The position numbers and the translations under genes are program-made. Below are positions 41,955 to 49,569 of a stretch of 64,000 nt of DNA, one piece after another; position 1 is the stretch's first letter, and the number at the start of each line of letters is the position of its first letter. Location of the stretch: contig JAEZQK010000092.1 of assembly GCA_023413135.1 (NCBI GenBank), forward strand, positions 1-64,000. The letters are read 5' to 3'. This DNA comes from Bacillota bacterium (GTDB lineage: Bacteria > Bacillota > Clostridia > Christensenellales > Aristaeellaceae). The notes below the pieces were generated by a model. The model was not told the DNA's origin. It saw only the letters and a list, made by a program, of their open reading frames with translations, and did no database searches.

Positions 41955-42795
41955 TCATGTCACGAAGAATTACGGGAGCTTTACCGCACTTGAGGACATA
42001 ACGCTTGAGTTTACCAATGGCGTTTACGGTCTGCTTGCGCCAAACGGCGCGGGGAAAACCACCCTGATAAAAATGCTTACGACCCTGCTTTTTCCCACAC
42101 GCGGGGAAATCCTCTGGGAAGGCAGTGAGATCTCAAAGCTTAACGAGGCATACCGCGGCGTTGTCGGATACCTGCCGCAGGAGTTCGGCTATTATAAAAG
42201 CCAGTCCCCGCGGCAGTTTCTGAATTATCTGGCCGCACTGAAGGGGATAGACCGGAAAACCGCAGACCGCAAAACAACGGAGCTTTTGGAGCTTGTCTCC
42301 CTTGGAGACGTGATGGATAAGAAAATGCGGAAGTTTTCCGGCGGCATGATCCAGCGGGTGGGTATCGCGCAGGCCATGCTGAACGATCCTCAAATATTGA
42401 TATTGGATGAGCCTACAGCGGGGCTTGATCCAAAAGAGCGTGTTCGTTTTCGCAATTTGATTTCCGCGCTCTCAAAAGATCGGATCATCATATTGTCAAC
42501 CCATATCGTATCGGATATAGAGACGATTGCGAACCATGTCATCATGTTCAAGGACCACAAGCTGCTTTGCAACGATTCTCCGGCCGGCATCTGCAATACA
42601 TTAAGCGGCAAGGTATATGAAACATGGGAGATTGAAACAGTCACACAGCCACATCTTTTATTGACGCAGCGTCAGGAGGGCGAACGTACCCTTGTGCGTT
42701 TTGCCTGTGACGCGGAATATGAGGGGCCGGCGCGTAAGGTCACGCCGAACCTGGAGGACGTATTTTTATATGCCTTTCGTGATGAGGTGCGCTGA
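41938..42795 (+). CDS. ABC transporter ATP-binding protein
   Basis: This 285-residue ATPase has Walker A APNGAGKTT, Q-loop LPQEFGYY, signature FSGGMIQRVGIAQAML, Walker B ILILDEPTAGLDP and switch STHIVSD, all intact. It belongs to the drug/bacitracin-export subgroup with a C-terminal extension. It forms an exporter-type complex with the two following permeases. Confidence 0.88.
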   Translation: MMLAVNHVTKNYGSFTALEDITLEFTNGVYGLLAPNGAGKTTLIKMLTTLLFPTRGEILWEGSEISKLNEAYRGVVGYLPQEFGYYKSQSPRQFLNYLAALKGIDRKTADRKTTELLELVSLGDVMDKKMRKFSGGMIQRVGIAQAMLNDPQILILDEPTAGLDPKERVRFRNLISALSKDRIIILSTHIVSDIETIANHVIMFKDHKLLCNDSPAGICNTLSGKVYETWEIETVTQPHLLLTQRQEGERTLVRFACDAEYEGPARKVTPNLEDVFLYAFRDEVR

Positions 42796-43955
42796 TGGTT
42801 CTTTATTGGCTTGAACTGAAAAAGCTGCTTTCATCCGCAGCGGTATGGGGCTTTTTAGCTGTCTGCCTGCTGTTTAACATCTATTTGGTGATAACCAGTT
42901 CCGGCGATACATACGCAGATTTTGTAGGCGCCGCTTCCAACGATACGGGGTACATACTGGGGCCATCCTTTTATGAAAAGCTTTCGCAGTTTACGGCAAG
43001 CGGCGAACAGGCGCAGTATTTGGAGCAGCTTACATCCGACACTTACGATGTAACCGATATATTGGACGGTTACGAAACAGAAAGCATCGGGGAACGCTAT
43101 ATTGCCGCGGCAGGGGCAACGGGCAGCTTTACCAAGGGTATGCGGGATAAGTATTCTGCGTTACAGAAAGTCGTTGATAAAAAAGCCGCAAATAATGAAA
43201 GCCTCACGCTTTACTTTGCGTCGGCCACTTACAACCGGCATCAACAGCTTTTTAACGGCTTGACGGGCTGGCTGCTCATAGAAGGGGTGCTCGTTTCTAC
43301 CCTTTTGGCTTTGCTTTGCGTGGGATACGAAAACAGCCACGGAACAGAAGATGTCGTGTATTCTACAAAAAAGGGCCGCCGTATCCTGCGTTCCAAAATG
43401 ATGGCGTCCATGTCGGCGGGACTCGGTGCTTACGCCCTTTTGGCGATATTCACTTTTCTTTTTTATTTCAGCATCAATGCATATGGGAGCGTTTGGAGCA
43501 GCAGCATATCGAGCATATTCAATTACAGATATGATGTTATTGCCGGATACAGGCCATTTTTGACATGGTGCAGCTTCAGCGTTCTGACTTATTTTTTAGC
43601 CACGCTTGGCATGAGCGCGGGCTTGATTCTCTGCTTTTCACTGATGGCTTTCACAATAGGCATACTGATACGCAATCACTATATAGGCTTTTTGATATTC
43701 CTTGCGGTAAACGCGGCTTTTATCGTGATCCCTTGGCAAATACCCAAAGGGCTGACGGCAGGTTTATACGTGCGGTATTATTTCATGCTTTCGCCTGTTT
43801 GGTTATGGCTGAAACATGGCATATGGTTTACGGACGGAGATGTGGACATACTTTGGCCTCATTTTGAGACACTCGGACTTTGCGTATCGTTTTTGGTCCT
43901 AGCTGCCTTTTGCCTGTTTGCTACGATTCATTTTCGAAAGAGGGATTTATTATGA
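42795..43955 (+). CDS. ABC-2-type permease subunit
   Basis: This 386-residue membrane protein starts with a helix (LLSSAAVWGFLAVCLLFNIY), then has a large outside loop of about 130 residues and five or more further helices (LFNGLTGWLLIEGVLVSTLL; LGAYALLAIFTFLFYFSINA). A cytoplasmic GTEDVVYSTKKGRRILRSKM segment is typical of such permeases. It is coupled to the ATPase gene (TGATG) and to the next permease (ATGA). Confidence 0.78.
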   Translation: MVLYWLELKKLLSSAAVWGFLAVCLLFNIYLVITSSGDTYADFVGAASNDTGYILGPSFYEKLSQFTASGEQAQYLEQLTSDTYDVTDILDGYETESIGERYIAAAGATGSFTKGMRDKYSALQKVVDKKAANNESLTLYFASATYNRHQQLFNGLTGWLLIEGVLVSTLLALLCVGYENSHGTEDVVYSTKKGRRILRSKMMASMSAGLGAYALLAIFTFLFYFSINAYGSVWSSSISSIFNYRYDVIAGYRPFLTWCSFSVLTYFLATLGMSAGLILCFSLMAFTIGILIRNHYIGFLIFLAVNAAFIVIPWQIPKGLTAGLYVRYYFMLSPVWLWLKHGIWFTDGDVDILWPHFETLGLCVSFLVLAAFCLFATIHFRKRDLL

Positions 43956-45133
43956 GGATTGTTTTCTTTGAGATGAAAAAGATTTGGAACATAAAGCTGC
44001 TTCTGATTGTTGCTCTGATTTGCGCTTTGTTTTATCTCATGTTTATGGAATTTGAGATTACTTATTTTCCCAACGGGCACTCTCCTACCGAAGAAGTTGC
44101 CTACAGCATTCAATTGACAAAGGAATACGGCCCGACGCTGGAGGAGGCGGAGCATTCTGAATTTATGTTAAAAACCCATGCGGAATTGATATACGAGGCG
44201 GAAAACTATATTCAAAACATGCCCGTCTTTGCCGAAGCGGGAATATATACCTATGAGGATTATGAAAAAGTTCATGAAAAGGAGGATCAGACTGACCTGG
44301 AATCTGATGCAATCTGGACGTTGCTGAGAGAAGAATGTGACTTTGTCCGTTTCAAATTGCAAGCCTTGGATAGCATAGAGAACGGATATACACGCCTTGA
44401 AAAAGGATCAGAATATTTGCTTCCCGCATCAGCAAGTGAAAAAGAAATTGCCCGGCTGCTTCAGATTCAGGAGACTGGGGAGTACAGAAACATCATGGAT
44501 GGATGGGTATTCGGGAATACCGTCACATATACTGTTTATCTGGCGATATTGGCGGTGTTGGCGGTGTTGGTGTTCGTTTCGCCGCTCATAGTTACCGATC
44601 GCGCAAGAAAGGTTCATCTGTTACAGTACACGGTAAAGCACGGCAGGAGTATTCTGAATAAGCAGCTTATCGCCGTTCTTCTTTCGGCATTTTTGCTGAC
44701 TACAGCTTTGATTTTGATTTTCGGTGCTATTTACAGCACAAACGGTACATGGCCGTTTTGGAATAACGGACTAACCTCTTTTCTCAATTTTCAGGTCACA
44801 TTCTTCTGGTTTGATATAACGTATGGCCAATACATCGTCCTTTATATTGCGCTGCTTTATATCCTGTGCCTGGGTGCAGCGGCCATTGCGTTTTTACTTT
44901 CAAGGTTCAGCCAAAATCTGATAACGCTGATACTGAAACTAATCCCCGTGTTTGCCATGCTTGGGGCGCTTGGATACAGCGTTTTTAACGAGACTTACAG
45001 CAATAATAATCCTTTATATGTGAAAACAGGCATTACCGGGATAGAGCCTATGATTTGCGGCTTTGTGCTCATGGCAGGATTGGCGGTATCTTTCTATATT
45101 GTGCGGAGAGAGAGAAAAGTTGACGTGATATAA
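43952..45133 (+). CDS. ABC-2-type permease subunit
   Basis: This 393-residue protein is built like its upstream neighbour: one helix, an extracytoplasmic domain of about 170 residues, then five to six helices ending in a basic tail (VRRERKVDVI). It shares the TDRARKVHLLQYTVKHGRSI cytoplasmic segment pattern. The ATG at 43952 overlaps the previous stop; the longer upstream frame is not coding. It closes the sigma-ABC operon. Confidence 0.78.
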   Translation: MRIVFFEMKKIWNIKLLLIVALICALFYLMFMEFEITYFPNGHSPTEEVAYSIQLTKEYGPTLEEAEHSEFMLKTHAELIYEAENYIQNMPVFAEAGIYTYEDYEKVHEKEDQTDLESDAIWTLLREECDFVRFKLQALDSIENGYTRLEKGSEYLLPASASEKEIARLLQIQETGEYRNIMDGWVFGNTVTYTVYLAILAVLAVLVFVSPLIVTDRARKVHLLQYTVKHGRSILNKQLIAVLLSAFLLTTALILIFGAIYSTNGTWPFWNNGLTSFLNFQVTFFWFDITYGQYIVLYIALLYILCLGAAAIAFLLSRFSQNLITLILKLIPVFAMLGALGYSVFNETYSNNNPLYVKTGITGIEPMICGFVLMAGLAVSFYIVRRERKVDVI

Positions 45134-45163
45134 AGATGCTTGAAACAAAGAAATAATGCCAAT

Positions 45164-45319
45164 CCAAAACAACAAATGCTTTGATGAATGTTGAAGTGCA
45201 GTTGACGATGTAGGGCGGGGGCTTTCTACCGCCGTTCGTTTCCTGGCCAAGAGCTTTCCGGTTACGGCGTGAGCAAGCCCCCGCCCTACCTTGGTTCCAT
45301 CGATGCATTTATGTTTTGG
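45164..45319. repeat. MITE-like repeat, copy C (inverted relative to A and B)
   Basis: This 156-base element is the complete version. Its ends are CCAAAACAACAAATGC (left) and GCATTTATGTTTTGG (right), which are inverted repeats. Inner arms are TAGGGCGGGGGC and GCCCCCGCCCTA. Its reverse complement lines up with copies A and B near 33.3 kb along its length. Confidence 0.8.
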
Positions 45320-45413
45320 AACAGATACCCATGATGCACGCATCACCCCAAGGGATGAAAACGGATGCCGGAAGGGAATTGCCTGATCCCCCACATGATC
45401 CTTGCTACAGATA

Positions 45414-45640
45414 GGCGGGCGAACACAGTTCGCCCCTACGGCGTAAAGAGTACCTTGGCTTTTCTTCCGGTTCTTGAGCATCCCGGCTGATAAAATCAAC
45501 AAACACATGGTATCGTAGGGGCGAACTGTGTTCGCTACAACGTAAAGAGTACCTTGGCTTTTCTTTTGGTTCTTGAACATCCCGACTGATAAAAATCAAC
45601 AAACACATGGTGTCGTAGGGGCGAACTGTGTTCGCCCGCC
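45414..45640. repeat. Element bounded by 26-base perfect inverted repeats with an internal tandem duplication
   Basis: Positions 45414-45439 and 45615-45640 are perfect inverted repeats containing CGAACACAGTTCGCCCC. Between them a 99-100-base unit (start CGTAAAGAGTACCTTGGC, end GGGGCGAACTGTGTTCGC) occurs twice in tandem, with a third copy of the end sequence at 45515-45535. The structure suggests a mobile or recombining element. Confidence 0.8.
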
Positions 45641-45682
45641 CTCGCATGCTTGAAGCAATCCGCTTGTTTTCAGGGCAGTATA

Positions 45683-45726
45683 AAAGCACCTCATCCCCAA
45701 AAGAATTCTTTGGGAATGAGGTGCTT
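45683..45726 (-). terminator. Terminator of the second ECF operon
   Basis: An 18-pair stem with one unpaired base (AAAGCACCTCAT...CCCAAA against TTTGGG...ATGAGGTGCTTT). On the minus strand it is followed by TTTTATACTG. Confidence 0.85.
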
Positions 45727-45817
45727 TACCCGTATTCAATCGGCCTATGGGGTTGGTTCACAATTTTTCCTTGTGACTACCCGCCTTTGCCGCTCCCCTT
45801 TTGTTCGCACTATTTCC

Positions 45818-48109
45818 TCAGTTGTTCTCCATGCGCATCATTTGAAGCTTGCGGTCAAACTCGCGGACAAACTGATCGGTTTTCAGTTCCCCCTGCATGA
45901 ACCGCTGAAGAAGCGTCTGCGCTTCCCGGGAGCCCGTCAGGAAATTCATATTCTGCGTGTCGACGAAAATGTAAGGCACCAATTCCCGGTATTGTGCGAT
46001 CAATTTTTCAGATATGCTGAAGCGGTGTTTCTCATTCGAGGCCATATATTCCTCCTGGCTCTTCAGCATTTCTTCCAGGCTTTTCAGTTCCTCGGGGCTG
46101 GCGGTTTCCATTTCCTTTTTTATTTCTTCCATATTCTTTTTCATGTTTTCGATCGAGCGCGCATACCATGGGTCCTCCACCGGCGTATTGTCATCCGGAC
46201 AGAAGGTGATGGAAATATCCCTTGGCATATTCTGTGCGAAGTATTCCAAATAGGTTTGAGCGAGGTCTTTATTGGGGGAATTGGGATTGATCACAAAAGC
46301 GTCTACATACGCAAACAGCGCCGGGTCCATTCCTTCTTCCAGGGATAGAGGCAAAGGCAGATATCCTCTGTCGTCGTTGTACTCCATAGGATAGAAAGTA
46401 TAATAGTTGGATATCAGCGAGGTAGGCTTTTCGTCAGACCCATAAGATATGACCGTGCCACCTTGCCGCTCCTCTTCGGAAGGATTCAGTTCTTCCAGAA
46501 TAGGTGAAACTTCATCCAGTTTGGCAAGCAGTGACTTGAACAGCGGCGTATCAAATTTCAGGTCTTCCCCGCTGCGGGCATAGTGAGCCAGATATGCCAT
46601 TAAGATGCTGCTGAGCAATTCTGAACGGATATCGTATATATTCTCTTGCAGCGTATAGCCGGTGAAATCCTGGGCATACTCATCTACCCAGTCCACATAC
46701 AGGTCCATCAGTTCAAACATCGTTTGCGGCGGCTTTTCGACGCCAATCTCCTTCAGTATATCGGGTGAATACCCCAAGGCATTGGCACTGAAGCGGTACG
46801 GGAATGCGACGAGTTTGCCATCCTTGAAAACATCCTTCACATACTGGGGATACATTTTTGAGACGGCCTCCGTCAAAATGGTGCTTCCGCTCAAATCGGT
46901 CACATACCCCTTGTCCCGCAGGGAGGTAAAACCTCCATAAGACAGGTTGATAACGAACAGATCGGCGCTGTCGGAGCCCGATACCATCTGCTGGGAAATT
47001 TCCTCGGCTCCTCTGAAGGGAGCATCCACGAAGATGACGGGAAGCTCGGGATGATCTGCCTGGAATTTCTGGCTCACGTTGTCGGAATATCCGCCCGCAA
47101 TGCGCAGAACACGGTTGGCCTTCAAAGCGGGATCGGTGTTGCGCACATACACGGCACCGTAATTGGGAATAGCCGCATAGAGACCGCCGGACAAAATGGC
47201 GGTGGACGTCTGATCGCCGGGATAATCAACCGGCATGTAAGCCACGGTCTCAAAAGCGCCGCCGGGCTTTAAGCCAAAGAGCTCGCCTCTTCCCATCGCA
47301 TACACCATGCCGCTTTCGGAGGAATAGCATAGTCCCCCCACCTGTGTCGTCGGGAAATCCGCCATCTTTGTAAGCTTTTGCGTGGCAGGGTCCAGCACCG
47401 ACAGGGCGGGATAGACCGGCTTTCCATCGCTGGTGTACATGTTTTCCCAGTCGAATACATTGCACAAAAGCTGGCCGTTTTCGTAGCGTGTTATGGAATG
47501 TACGTTTTCAGCCGCCAGCTTGGTTTGCGCTCCGGTCGCAAGGTCAAATGCCAGCAGGTCATATTCATTCCAACTGTCGGTCGGCTGCTGCGCAAGCAGA
47601 TAGAGGCGGTCAGCCGTCAACGCGGCGCTGAATATTTGCCTGATATAGGAGTAATCCGCCTGCTGCACAAACATGTCGTCCCAGTCAAGCACGTTGGTTT
47701 CACTGGTGCTTACGCCATCCGCCGTAACGGTAAGTAAAAGCAAGGACCCTTTTACGGTGTTCAGTCCGTAAAGCTGCCCATCTCTCTCCAGCAGATAATT
47801 GACGCTGTTTTTATTCGCCTCCTGATCTTCTTTGGACATATCCTCCCATCTGCCGGGGGCATAGCCCATCTTGACCGAATCGGATACCAGCCGGGGTTCT
47901 TTATCCTTTGCCTGCCAGGCGTACAAGCCGTTATTCGTAAGCAAATACAAAGTATCCCCTACGGCCGCAATCGATTGTACGTACTCCATGAAGGATCCGT
48001 CATCTTCTGGCGGAAACAGAACCGCATCCCCGGGAGCAGCCCATGCACCTGCACTCGTACTCAGAATCACACACAGGACAAGTAGGATAGCCACCGCTTT
48101 CGTTTTCAT
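45818..48109 (-). CDS. Secreted chimera: propeller-like N-terminus and family 1 solute-binding C-terminus
   Basis: This 763-residue protein has a Sec signal peptide (ending STSAGAWA-AP, no lipobox). Residues about 40-320 are a chain of short beta repeats (SIAAVGDTLYLLTNNGLYAW; ALTADRLYLLAQQPTDSW) resembling a beta-propeller. Residues about 325-650 form an extracellular solute-binding fold (RVLRIAGGYSDNVSQKFQAD; GKLVAFPYRFSANALGYSPD), and a coiled-coil-like Glu/Lys-rich stretch follows. AAAGGAG precedes the ATG. It follows the sigma and anti-sigma genes by 54 bases, so it may be a target or the signal-binding part of that pathway. No permeases are adjacent. Confidence 0.72.
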   Translation of the reverse strand: MKTKAVAILLVLCVILSTSAGAWAAPGDAVLFPPEDDGSFMEYVQSIAAVGDTLYLLTNNGLYAWQAKDKEPRLVSDSVKMGYAPGRWEDMSKEDQEANKNSVNYLLERDGQLYGLNTVKGSLLLLTVTADGVSTSETNVLDWDDMFVQQADYSYIRQIFSAALTADRLYLLAQQPTDSWNEYDLLAFDLATGAQTKLAAENVHSITRYENGQLLCNVFDWENMYTSDGKPVYPALSVLDPATQKLTKMADFPTTQVGGLCYSSESGMVYAMGRGELFGLKPGGAFETVAYMPVDYPGDQTSTAILSGGLYAAIPNYGAVYVRNTDPALKANRVLRIAGGYSDNVSQKFQADHPELPVIFVDAPFRGAEEISQQMVSGSDSADLFVINLSYGGFTSLRDKGYVTDLSGSTILTEAVSKMYPQYVKDVFKDGKLVAFPYRFSANALGYSPDILKEIGVEKPPQTMFELMDLYVDWVDEYAQDFTGYTLQENIYDIRSELLSSILMAYLAHYARSGEDLKFDTPLFKSLLAKLDEVSPILEELNPSEEERQGGTVISYGSDEKPTSLISNYYTFYPMEYNDDRGYLPLPLSLEEGMDPALFAYVDAFVINPNSPNKDLAQTYLEYFAQNMPRDISITFCPDDNTPVEDPWYARSIENMKKNMEEIKKEMETASPEELKSLEEMLKSQEEYMASNEKHRFSISEKLIAQYRELVPYIFVDTQNMNFLTGSREAQTLLQRFMQGELKTDQFVREFDRKLQMMRMENN

Positions 48110-48163
48110 ACTCAATCTCCTTTTCGTTATTCTATTCAAAATACACCCTTGTATTAAATATGC

Positions 48164-48949
48164 TCAGTTGGAAGAGCCCCCTGGAACCACCGTCGGGGAT
48201 GGGCTTGTGACGGAGAGCCGCCACAAATAATCCTCCAGAAAATCCTCATAGTTTTGGCGGATGCCTCTGTTGATATAGATCTCAAATTCAGGCGTGGCCT
48301 CGAGTACCGGGTTTCCCTTTCGCCATATTTCCTTTTTGTTTTTTTCATTGCCATAATAGATGATCAGGGGTTCATCGCTTCCGCGATCCATGAAATCATC
48401 AAAATACGAGTGAAAACTATTGGCAAATTTGAAATAGAGAATGGCATTCTCCGGGTTCGGGTTCCCGAACAGACGGTTCCAGAAGGTGGTCCTGATTTCA
48501 AATGAATAATCTCCGTTGCTCCATTGCCTGCCCGAATTTCCGGCCAGCATCCTATTGTCCAGCCCCGGCACCTTATATGCGACCACCATAGAGCCGTCCG
48601 ACAAACGATAGATGTTCTGTACCTGTATTTCCTGGGGAGAAACAACGCTTAATCCCGAGCTCATAAGGAAAACCACACCCCATGTCACTACGGCGCTGCC
48701 CAATACTGCCAGGATGATCTGGGTCAGCCTGGCCTTGCGTATGGCCCGTAAAAGCCGCAGCAAATCTTTCTTCTCAATTATGGGCACAGCCATGTCGGCC
48801 TTCAGCTTGTCATGCAGCTCTTTGCATTCTTCACAATCCTCCATATGCTTTAAGACTGCGTCGTTCGTTTCCGCACTGGTCAGGCCTTCGATATAATTGG
48901 GCAAAAGATCACGCACCACTTCGCATTTCAGCCTGTCACACATGCTCAT
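48164..48949 (-). CDS. Zinc-finger (ZAS-type) anti-sigma factor
   Basis: This 261-residue single-pass membrane protein has an N-terminal ZAS motif (HMEDCEECKEL, H-x3-C-x2-C), a transmembrane helix at about 75-97 and an extracytoplasmic domain of about 160 residues. It would hold the ECF sigma factor inactive at the membrane. Its start overlaps the sigma gene by 14 bases after AAAGGA. ATG 48943 is a possible alternative start. Confidence 0.82.
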   Translation of the reverse strand: MSMCDRLKCEVVRDLLPNYIEGLTSAETNDAVLKHMEDCEECKELHDKLKADMAVPIIEKKDLLRLLRAIRKARLTQIILAVLGSAVVTWGVVFLMSSGLSVVSPQEIQVQNIYRLSDGSMVVAYKVPGLDNRMLAGNSGRQWSNGDYSFEIRTTFWNRLFGNPNPENAILYFKFANSFHSYFDDFMDRGSDEPLIIYYGNEKNKKEIWRKGNPVLEATPEFEIYINRGIRQNYEDFLEDYLWRLSVTSPSPTVVPGGSSN

Positions 48950-49430
48950 GCCATCCTTTCCGCAGCTTTTCCTTGCCCCGGTAAAAGGTTACCCGGGCCC
49001 AGTTTTCTGTTTTTCCAAGTACATCTCCAATCTGCCGATAGCTCAAATCACCCATCAGCCGCAAGTAAACCACCTCCCTGGTGGTTTCGTCCAGTTCCTG
49101 CATCCGGCGGAAGAACGCAATGCGGCTTTCCTCCCCGACAAGCGATTCCTCCGGTGAACCGTCCATGGCGGTGGGCTCAGGAACAGCTTCCAGGCTGAAA
49201 GCGCCTTTGCGCCGCCGCCTGTCCAGCTCCTGATACCACAGATGCTTGGCAATCTGGCAAAGCCATACCAGCAATTTGCACTCTCCATTATAACGCTTCA
49301 TGGATTTTATGGCTTGGCAGAAGGTCTCAGCCGTCAGCTCCTGGGCGGTATCCGCATGATGGGTCAGGCTGCACAGGTACCGGTATACCGGCGTAGCATA
49401 CTCTTCATAGATTTCCTCCATAGAGCCCAC
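48936..49430 (-). CDS. ECF-type RNA polymerase sigma factor
   Basis: This 164-residue sigma factor has region 2 (IYEEYATPVYRYLCSLTHHA, ELTAETFCQAIKSMKRY, WLCQIAKHLWYQELDRRRRK) and region 4 (TTREVVYLRLMGDLSYRQIG, TENWARVTFYRGKEKLRKGW). The GTG at 49430 is 7 bases after AAGGAGG; ATG 49421 is an alternative. It heads the operon with its anti-sigma factor and the secreted chimera. Confidence 0.88.
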   Translation of the reverse strand: MGSMEEIYEEYATPVYRYLCSLTHHADTAQELTAETFCQAIKSMKRYNGECKLLVWLCQIAKHLWYQELDRRRRKGAFSLEAVPEPTAMDGSPEESLVGEESRIAFFRRMQELDETTREVVYLRLMGDLSYRQIGDVLGKTENWARVTFYRGKEKLRKGWHEHV

Positions 49431-49454
49431 GGCCTCCCCTCCTTTCTTACTGCA

Positions 49455-49483
49455 TATATCTGTTTTGTTCGCTGTTCGTTACA
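49455..49483 (-). promoter_or_regulatory. Candidate ECF-type promoter of the second ECF operon
   Basis: On the minus strand TGTAAC (49483-49478) and GATATA (49460-49455) are 17 bases apart. TGTAAC is a known -35 form for ECF sigma factors; the -10 is less clear. Confidence 0.35.
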
Positions 49484-49516
49484 GATTTTCCTATATTTTC
49501 TTTCTTTTGCAGATGT

Positions 49517-49550
49517 AAAAAAGCAGAGATACTCATAAGAGCACCCCTGC
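49517..49550 (-). terminator. Terminator of ppdK
   Basis: On the minus strand GCAGGGGTGCTC pairs along its length with GAGTATCTCTGC (four G-U pairs) around TTAT, followed by TTTTTT. Confidence 0.8.
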
Positions 49551-49569
49551 CTTATCAGATGGAATGGTT

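Larger units (their letters stand above)
45134..45817. other. 684-base non-coding region carrying repeats and a terminator
   Basis: It holds the MITE-like copy C, an element flanked by 26-base inverted repeats, and the terminator of the minus-strand operon. The short frames within are repeat translations. Confidence 0.8.

Noticed and set aside
45414..45640. Possible CRISPR array from the repeated GGGGCGAACTGTGTTCGC
   Set aside because: The intervening sequences are copies of each other, not unique spacers, and no cas genes are near.
45014..45689. Short minus-strand frames with peptides like NTVRPYDTMCLLI
   Set aside because: They are translations of the inverted-repeat elements; the repetition is at DNA level and there are no ribosome sites.
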